Positions 1-4,562 of a stretch of DNA of 10,849 nucleotides are shown here, piece after piece. Location of the stretch: positions 1-10,849 of the forward strand of contig JAACDS010000071.1 of the NCBI GenBank assembly GCA_009936895.1, read 5' to 3'. How positions within the stretch are numbered: position 1 is the stretch's first letter; each line of letters starts with the position of its first letter. The notes under the pieces are model-generated. The model was not told the DNA's origin. It did not search any database and saw only the letters and a list, made by a program, of their open reading frames with translations. The translations under genes were made by a program, and so were the position numbers. The DNA comes from Pseudomonadota bacterium. GTDB lineage: Bacteria > Pseudomonadota > Gammaproteobacteria > Pseudomonadales > Azotimanducaceae.

Positions 1-381
1 AACTGGTTGCTCGATGGACCAGACGGTCGGGAATTCGCAGGATGCTGTATCAGCGCCAGCCTTCGAGACTATGGCCGCCTGGGTTTATTCGCGCTGGCCA
101 ATACGAAATCCCCGACCAATGGGCTGTTGAACGACCACTGGATGCAGCAATCGACGACACCCTCTAAGCGCTACACAGGCTACGGTTATTTTTGGTGGCT
201 GCTTGATGACGGTATCTATGCGGCTGAGGGTGTGTTCGGTCAGTACATTGTGATCGACACCCGTCGGGATCTCATCGTGGTTCTGCAGAGCGCTTGGCCA
301 GAGGCATGGAATGATGCGTTAGAAGCCCGGGCCCTCGCATTCATCAAGGCCCTATCGGACTATGTAGTCGATCAAAAGTAG
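1..381 (+). CDS. Serine beta-lactamase/esterase-family hydrolase, C-terminal part (5' truncated)
   Basis: The reading frame is open from the first base and ends at TAG 379-381, leaving 126 residues; the start lies outside the window. The fragment fits the C-terminal part of the beta-lactamase fold family (PF00144: class C beta-lactamases, EstB-type esterases, 6-aminohexanoate-dimer hydrolases). Visible family marks are the block ISASLRDYGRLGLFAL near residues 16-31, the aromatic GYGYFWW near 60-66, and EGVFGQYIVID near 77-87, where the strand-bearing KTG/HTG-like third motif normally sits; here it reads GVFGQ, a variant common in the esterase/amidase branch. The catalytic SxxK and Tyr motifs would lie upstream and cannot be checked. 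It is more likely an esterase or amidase than an antibiotic-resistance enzyme. Its stop directly abuts the stop of the converging LysE gene. Confidence 0.82.
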   Translation, partial: NWLLDGPDGREFAGCCISASLRDYGRLGLFALANTKSPTNGLLNDHWMQQSTTPSKRYTGYGYFWWLLDDGIYAAEGVFGQYIVIDTRRDLIVVLQSAWPEAWNDALEARALAFIKALSDYVVDQK

Positions 382-966
382 TTAAGTGGCCCAGAGCAGG
401 GCCCAGACTACGGTGGCCAGTGTGACCACGATCAGGCTGCGGTTCAGCACCAGACTGCCTCCAAGAGACGCGCTGAGAGCTGACCCCGACACGCACCAAG
501 CGCTGTGCAGCAAGCCTTGGGCGACGGCAAAACTCAGGGGAATGACGACGTAGCGCTGCCACGGCTCATCCAAGCCCGCACCGAATTGCGAAAAGGCCAA
601 GGTCGTCATAACCCAGGCGTTAGGATTCAGCGGATGGACGAGCAGCCCCTGATAAAAACCGGGTTTCGCCGTTGAACCACCCGTTACGGGACTGACATTC
701 CAGCCTCGCAAGTCGAGCCAACTCATGTAAAACGCGCTCAGATAGGCAAAGACACTGCCGAGCAAGGGGTAGAGCGTAAGCAACGCCCCCAGACCAATCG
801 CCATGGCCAGATTCAACAGGAGTTTGCCCCCAATCAAACCCAGGCCAAAGGGCACGCAGTCCCGATACCCGTGCTGAGCGCCGGCGCTCATGATCAGCAG
901 ATTCGCGGGTCCCGGCGTACCGACCATAAGAACGATAAACGCCCAAAGCGGCAGATACTGTTCCAA
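382..966 (-). CDS. LysE/RhtB-family amino-acid or metabolite exporter
   Basis: This 194-residue inner-membrane protein fits the LysE/RhtB exporter family (PF01810), which usually has about 200-210 residues and exports amino acids or derivatives using the proton gradient. The first helix carries the signature TPGPANLL (residues 17-24), hydrophobic segments cover about 5-26, 38-83, 139-161 and 173-193, and the conserved mid-protein HPLNPNAW lies at 111-118. The start codon is TTG at 966-964. It is preferred because only this start provides the whole first helix and no upstream ATG/GTG exists before the in-frame stop of the GST gene. The Shine-Dalgarno is poor, so translation may be coupled to the upstream GST gene, whose TAA is only 15 bases away in the same frame. 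The substrate cannot be predicted; the residues after helix 3 (SWLDLRGW) are unusual for the family. Confidence 0.85.
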   Translation of the reverse strand: MEQYLPLWAFIVLMVGTPGPANLLIMSAGAQHGYRDCVPFGLGLIGGKLLLNLAMAIGLGALLTLYPLLGSVFAYLSAFYMSWLDLRGWNVSPVTGGSTAKPGFYQGLLVHPLNPNAWVMTTLAFSQFGAGLDEPWQRYVVIPLSFAVAQGLLHSAWCVSGSALSASLGGSLVLNRSLIVVTLATVVWALLWAT

Positions 967-981
967 TCCGGTGATGCTCGG

Positions 982-1593
982 TTACTGCATCTCAATCGCT
1001 GTTTTAAAGGCGGGGCGATTCGCAATGCGTTCAACGTAGGCTTTCAAGTGGGGCATTTCGTCGCCAACACAGCCCAGGCGATTACTCATGAAGCACGCGT
1101 GACCCAGCATGATATCCGCTGCAGAAAATTCGCCAATCAGATAGTCCCGCCCCTCCAGCGCATCATTCACAGGTTCCAGCGCCTTGGACAGCAAACGTTT
1201 TGCCTGAGCCAATGCCGTTTCGTCCCGACGATCCAGTGGCAGCAAAACTGTTTGCACCACGATGGTGTTCACTGGCGGCATTACCATTCCCTCGCAGTAA
1301 TGAAACCACTGCAAATAGTCAGGAAATTCCGCCGCCGCCTCGGCCGGTCGTAACCCGCCGTTTTTATGCCGGGCCAACACATATTCCACGATAGCACCGG
1401 ATTCAAATATACGGACGTCGCCGTCATCCAGCACAGGCACCCGACCCAGCGGATGGCGCGCCCGGTGTTCATCAGACTTGAGATCTTGGGGGTGGAACGC
1501 CATCTTGTTGATGTCGTAATCCAATTCCAGTTCTTCCAGCAACCAGACGATTCGTCCCGCGCGGGAGTTGGGAGCAAAGTGAAGTGTCAGCAT
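982..1593 (-). CDS. Glutathione S-transferase family protein
   Basis: A cytosolic GST-fold protein of 203 residues, the usual length for bacterial GSTs. The N-terminal thioredoxin-like half (about 1-78) contains the candidate catalytic Ser10 in NSRAGR, the cis-proline loop RVPVL (51-55) and the glutathione-binding pair E64-S65 in FESGAI. The helical C-terminal half has the N-capping box S157-A-A-D160 after YLIGEF. Such enzymes conjugate glutathione to electrophiles or act as glutathione-dependent isomerases or reductases; the substrate is not evident. The ATG start at 1593 has a good Shine-Dalgarno AAGGA (forward 1600-1604) six bases upstream. The gene lies immediately upstream of the LysE exporter with a 15-base gap and is probably co-transcribed. 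Export of a glutathione-derived product is conceivable but only inference. Confidence 0.9.
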   Translation of the reverse strand: MLTLHFAPNSRAGRIVWLLEELELDYDINKMAFHPQDLKSDEHRARHPLGRVPVLDDGDVRIFESGAIVEYVLARHKNGGLRPAEAAAEFPDYLQWFHYCEGMVMPPVNTIVVQTVLLPLDRRDETALAQAKRLLSKALEPVNDALEGRDYLIGEFSAADIMLGHACFMSNRLGCVGDEMPHLKAYVERIANRPAFKTAIEMQ

Positions 1594-1688
1594 AGTGAAT
1601 CCTTGCAGTATTTGACCTCATCATTTCACGAACAGGCAAAGCGCCCGCCTCAAGCGAAATTCATAGCCCCGAAATGTATGCGCAAAGA

Positions 1689-2390
1689 CTAAGGGGAAGC
1701 AAGTTGCGCCGCAGCGTCAAGCTGGCCGGTCAACAGTGTCAGTGTCTGCATATCCCCAGGTATCGTCCCCTTGGGATTGAGACTGGGCCACAGGCTTTTT
1801 GCCGACTGCAACAGGTCCAGCAATCTGTCCCGCTGTTTTGAACCAGCACATTGCGCCACAAAGGTTTCGGCGACGTGCAGAAAGCCCCGAGCGTCTTGGT
1901 ACTCCTGCAAATCTGCAATCTCACCGCCGACCACCCCGGCGCGGTACTCGATATCGGCTTGCGCGATCAGCGCCCGAGCCACTCTCAATTTTGCGGCATC
2001 ATCGAGGCCTTGATCGGCGACAATGCCATTAATCACTGCCATGACGCGCAGATAGGACGTGGGAAAATCGGCCTTATTTGCGCTGTGAAACTGCTGGGAC
2101 ATGGCATCGAGTTCGTCGGCAAAACCGGCCGACCCAATCTGACGGAAGAATGGCAGAAGCTCTTGATAGACCTCTTGCGCCGGGTGCTTCGCGTGCTTGG
2201 CCCCAAGATCCATTTCCCCCGCCTCGACCAACTGCGCTGCCACCCATAAATGGCCCTGAATCAGAGCCATCTTGGTCACGTAGGAGGTTCTATCGCCCTG
2301 ATCATCAGTCATTCGTTCTTGCGTCGGTGGGTTCGCCCATCCGCTCGCGCAAAAAAACCAGATCACTAACGCCGATACAACCTGTCTCAT
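1689..2390 (-). CDS. Exported all-helical protein of unknown function, possible metal-handling module
   Basis: This 233-residue protein starts with a short signal peptide (hydrophobic 4-17, likely cleavage after Trp18-Ala19), so it should be periplasmic. The rest is predicted helical, with no membrane segment. Two blocks stand out: MALIQGHLWVAAQLVEAG with the following AKHAKHP (residues 41-70, histidines 47, 66, 69), and IEYRAGVVGGEIADLQEYQDARGF (147-170). The second has the pattern EYxxaVxxGxIxxxxEYQDxxGF, which resembles the periplasmic helical region of FTR1-type iron permeases. A role in metal binding is therefore possible but not established. The ATG start at 2390 has only a weak upstream GTGGG. 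The gene sits 101 bases downstream of the exported gene on the same strand and 95 bases upstream of the GST gene. I do not recognise a named family. Confidence 0.72.
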   Translation of the reverse strand: MRQVVSALVIWFFCASGWANPPTQERMTDDQGDRTSYVTKMALIQGHLWVAAQLVEAGEMDLGAKHAKHPAQEVYQELLPFFRQIGSAGFADELDAMSQQFHSANKADFPTSYLRVMAVINGIVADQGLDDAAKLRVARALIAQADIEYRAGVVGGEIADLQEYQDARGFLHVAETFVAQCAGSKQRDRLLDLLQSAKSLWPSLNPKGTIPGDMQTLTLLTGQLDAAAQLASP

Positions 2391-2492
2391 GCGATCAACC
2401 CACTATCATTCGTCTCTCGTGTTACCCAGACTCTAGCAAAGACGCACTCGGACGTACCCTCGTCAGTCGACGTTTCCAGCGATAGTGGTCGA

Positions 2493-3572
2493 TTAATCCG
2501 CGCCTTCGGCTGCGTCAGCAACATCCATCGCAGGCTGCCACTCGCTTTCCAGCAGGCGAGCACCGCGCAAGATATTGCCCATCGCATAGTTGCCTTCATG
2601 GCAGGCGTATTCATACACCTTACTCTCGGGCTTCGACTGCCATTCGTACTTACCGCTCCAGCTTGTTTCCCAAGCCGTTGGATCGTTGACGGTGAAATCG
2701 TAAAGCAAGTTTCCGTCTTCTTTTCGGCTAAACCGTTCGATCACAGACAAGTTTTCGTCAGCACCAACCAATCCGTTTACGCGCTTGAAATTTTTAGTCT
2801 CCACCACCAGCACATCACCATCCCAATAAGCAATCGAGTCACCCATCCACTTACGATTGCTCTCGGGGCCATGCTCGGAATCGATACGGATGATGCGCGC
2901 ATCGTGCACCATTTCCTGCAGGATCATGACGTGGGTATCCGTTTGCACCACGCGCTTGTAGTTGTTGTACAAACTGGGAATATTCGGCACCGTTGCCCCA
3001 AAGCTGATCAAGCACCGCTCACTTGGCGCAAGGCTTTCCGGACCGTCAAAGGGACCTTCGCCGTCGTGGGCTAGCCAACTCGCCGTGCCCGTGTTTTCGT
3101 GAATAAAGCTTTGATAACGCGAACCCATACGAGCGTCAAACCCCGGTAGGGTCTTGGGCTGTCTGCCATTGGGCGGATCGTAAATGATAGACGTGCGAAT
3201 TTTTCCATCTACGGCAGTTACCGCGCTGCCCGGATCAATCCAAAAAGCGTTGTAGCCCCCAACCCCACCGGCACCGGCGGTGTTGTTGCCGTCGCCACCC
3301 TTGGGCGGTGCCTCTCGGTCTGGGTCACTTTCGTCTTCCCAGGTCCAGTCAATGGCAACCCCAGCAGCCCAGTTCAACAGATCTGCCACCCAGACATAGA
3401 GGTATTCGATATTGCCCAAAAACTCTGGGCGCTGGAGCGGCGTTAACGTGCCGGTGTCATAGGTACCCGTCAGATCAGGCTTACCCGACGGTGTGCGTGG
3501 CACATCTGCCTGTACGCTTACAACCGACGCCAACAGGACCAGTGCGACCATCCCGCGTTGTTTTATTTTCAT
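2493..3572 (-). CDS. Exported protein of a widespread uncharacterised family (PSGKPDLTGTYD / HDARIIRID type)
   Basis: The protein has 359 residues from the chosen ATG at 3572, which is preceded by a strong GGAGGT (forward 3577-3582). A GTG at 3620 in the same frame would add 16 residues ahead of the signal peptide and lacks a ribosome site. The signal peptide covers about 1-22 (MKIKQRG, then a hydrophobic core ending SVQA), and the protein is probably periplasmic. Blocks that look family-conserved are TPSGKPDLTGTYD (28-39), RTSIIYDPPNGR (126-137), LQEMVHDARIIRID (218-231), WMGDSIAYWDGDVLVVETKNF (242-262), ENLSVIERFSR (273-283) and YEYACHEGNYAMGNILRGAR (320-339). I know this pattern from many uncharacterised exported proteins of Acidobacteria and marine Proteobacteria, but no function is established. 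A Gly-rich stretch lies at 92-107. The repeated strand-like blocks suggest a beta-rich fold. Confidence 0.85.
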   Translation of the reverse strand: MKIKQRGMVALVLLASVVSVQADVPRTPSGKPDLTGTYDTGTLTPLQRPEFLGNIEYLYVWVADLLNWAAGVAIDWTWEDESDPDREAPPKGGDGNNTAGAGGVGGYNAFWIDPGSAVTAVDGKIRTSIIYDPPNGRQPKTLPGFDARMGSRYQSFIHENTGTASWLAHDGEGPFDGPESLAPSERCLISFGATVPNIPSLYNNYKRVVQTDTHVMILQEMVHDARIIRIDSEHGPESNRKWMGDSIAYWDGDVLVVETKNFKRVNGLVGADENLSVIERFSRKEDGNLLYDFTVNDPTAWETSWSGKYEWQSKPESKVYEYACHEGNYAMGNILRGARLLESEWQPAMDVADAAEGAD

Positions 3573-3576
3573 TGTT

Positions 3577-3582
3577 ACCTCC
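3577..3582 (-). promoter_or_regulatory. Ribosome binding site deciding the start of the 2493-3572 gene
   Basis: On the minus strand the sequence reads GGAGGT followed by four bases and ATG. This is a near-perfect Shine-Dalgarno at standard distance and favours the ATG at 3572 over the upstream GTG at 3620. Confidence 0.85.
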
Positions 3583-3674
3583 GCAACGTTATCCCTGGCA
3601 TTTTGGACTGCCCGAATCACAATTTCTCTGCGATCACTTCAGTCATCTCTCGAACCCTGATGGTAGCTGCTCTG

Positions 3675-3684
3675 GGCGGAGGAG
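3675..3684 (+). promoter_or_regulatory. Ribosome binding site pointing to a TTG start at 3694
   Basis: The purine-rich GGCGGAGGAG lies nine bases before TTG 3694. The alternative ATG at 3715 has no ribosome site at the correct distance, so the TTG start is preferred for the oxygenase gene. Confidence 0.65.
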
Positions 3685-3693
3685 CAAACCGCA

Positions 3694-4452
3694 TTGAGTC
3701 TGCTAAAATGGGGGATGATTAACCAGTTATGGCGCCTACTCAGAGCCGAAGTAGCCCTCCACAAACACAACAAAGTGAACCGTCAAGGCGTGGTCAGTGC
3801 AAACGCCCAGCACTACCACGTCATCGAAAATGTTCTGCCCCACCACATATACGAAGGCCTGCTGGACGCTGTTTCAGAACTTCACGCCCAAGCGGTTAGG
3901 GAAAACAGTCACTGGCGTAAAGGCATGGCCATAGGTGGCCACGAGCTCAACAGCAGCACGGTCAAGCCGTGGCTCGAGTACTTTTCCGGCGATGAGTTCA
4001 TTCAAAGGCTGCGCATGGCGACGGGTATCGAAACATTAGCCTTGGTGCCCGCCGTTGACACGCACCGTCTCAGCCTGCTGTTTTATGATGCCCCTAAAGG
4101 TACAGAGGAAATCGGTGACGGGACCGACTGGCATATGGACGGCAACATCTATCTCGGTGCTCGTTGGGCAGGAATATTGACCCTCATTGAGGACACGCTG
4201 GATACGACGTCTAAGCTCGAACTCCAACCCTTTGGCGACGTTGCACAAATACCTAAGCGCAACCTGCGCAATTCCCTGGTGCTGTTCCAGGGTGACCACG
4301 TACTCCATCGGGTTCGACCCTTGATCAGCGACGAGCGGCGGGTGGTCATGAGTCTGTTGTTCTCGGATTGGCCAATTCGCACCCGCAATCCCTGGCTGCG
4401 TCGCTATCAGTCCGACGTCAACCGCGCGTTCTACGGCAACCCGCAGGCCTAG
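3694..4452 (+). CDS. Fe(II)/2-oxoglutarate-dependent oxygenase (2OG-FeII_Oxy type)
   Basis: A 252-residue protein with the double-stranded beta-helix motif set of Fe(II)/2OG oxygenases (prolyl-hydroxylase-like, PF13640-type). The iron ligands are H147 and D149 in WHMDGN and H205 in VLHRVRPL. The 2OG-binding arginine is R215 or R216 in DERRVVMSLLF. These lie in the expected order with typical spacing (about 56 residues between the HxD and the distal His). No signal peptide is present, so it is probably cytosolic. Such enzymes hydroxylate proteins or small molecules using O2 and 2OG; the substrate is not evident. The start is TTG with a good Shine-Dalgarno; ATG 3715 is a fallback that removes only seven residues. 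It is separated from the following gene by 110 bases containing a strong promoter, so it is probably a separate transcription unit. Confidence 0.85.
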   Translation: MSLLKWGMINQLWRLLRAEVALHKHNKVNRQGVVSANAQHYHVIENVLPHHIYEGLLDAVSELHAQAVRENSHWRKGMAIGGHELNSSTVKPWLEYFSGDEFIQRLRMATGIETLALVPAVDTHRLSLLFYDAPKGTEEIGDGTDWHMDGNIYLGARWAGILTLIEDTLDTTSKLELQPFGDVAQIPKRNLRNSLVLFQGDHVLHRVRPLISDERRVVMSLLFSDWPIRTRNPWLRRYQSDVNRAFYGNPQA

Positions 4453-4478
4453 GGCTAACCGCTTTTCTCGTTGGACAA

Positions 4479-4500
4479 CATCGCCAAACCTTTGGCGATG
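4479..4500. repeat. Perfect 10-bp inverted repeat, operator-like, overlapping the -35 element
   Basis: The half-sites CATCGCCAAA (4479-4488) and TTTGGCGATG (4491-4500) are exact reverse complements separated by CC. The right half contains the -35 hexamer of the promoter that follows. No T-run follows the dyad (the next bases are AACCATTTCC), so an intrinsic terminator for the upstream oxygenase gene is unlikely. A dimeric repressor or other regulator binding here would block RNA polymerase; this role is inferred from placement. Confidence 0.75.
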
Positions 4501-4520
4501 AACCATTTCCCCCGTATAAT
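4492..4520 (+). promoter_or_regulatory. Sigma70-type promoter for the DUF5916-GSDH-TM-PhyH run
   Basis: A -35 of TTGGCG (4492-4497, four of six consensus bases) is followed by a 17-base spacer and a perfect -10 TATAAT (4515-4520). Initiation would fall near 4527, giving a leader of about 36 bases before the TTG start at 4563. This position argues against the much earlier in-frame ATG at 4368. Confidence 0.8.
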
Positions 4521-4549
4521 AACAGTTATCAAAATCCGTTGGGTCAAAG

Positions 4550-4554
4550 AAGGA
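4550..4554 (+). promoter_or_regulatory. Ribosome binding site deciding the TTG start at 4563
   Basis: AAGGA lies eight bases before TTG 4563 and just downstream of the promoter. The peptide that starts there begins directly with a credible signal sequence, so this start is preferred. Confidence 0.75.
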
Positions 4555-4562
4555 ATAGGCCG

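Larger units (their letters stand above)
3573..3693. other. Divergent intergenic region
   Basis: This 121-base gap separates the leftward exported-protein gene from the rightward Fe(II)/2OG oxygenase gene, so promoters for both should lie here. I see the two ribosome binding sites at its ends, but no convincing -35/-10 pair in either direction, no long inverted repeat and no small ORF with its own ribosome site. The promoters may be activator-dependent or use a non-sigma70 factor. Confidence 0.45.

Noticed and set aside
388..403. Hairpin GGCCC/GGGCC near the convergent stops
   Set aside because: A five-bp stem with no adjacent T-run is too weak to call a terminator.
871..1353. 160-codon open frame on the plus strand
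   Set aside because: It is antisense to the GST and LysE genes, is rich in residues typical of shadow frames and has no family resemblance.
2400..2488. Inverted repeat CCACTATC (2400-2407) / GATAGTGG (2481-2488) near both ends of the gap between the two exported-protein genes
   Set aside because: Arms are only eight bases with a 73-base separation, flanks match poorly and no terminator or promoter is attached; it could be chance.
3573..3620. 16-residue N-terminal extension of the exported protein from GTG 3620
   Set aside because: There is no ribosome site for GTG, while ATG 3572 has GGAGGT at ideal distance and starts the signal peptide cleanly.
4368..4562. Upstream in-frame extension of the DUF5916 gene starting at ATG 4368
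   Set aside because: It lies inside the end of the oxygenase gene, precedes the promoter and palindrome, has no ribosome site, and would bury the signal peptide.
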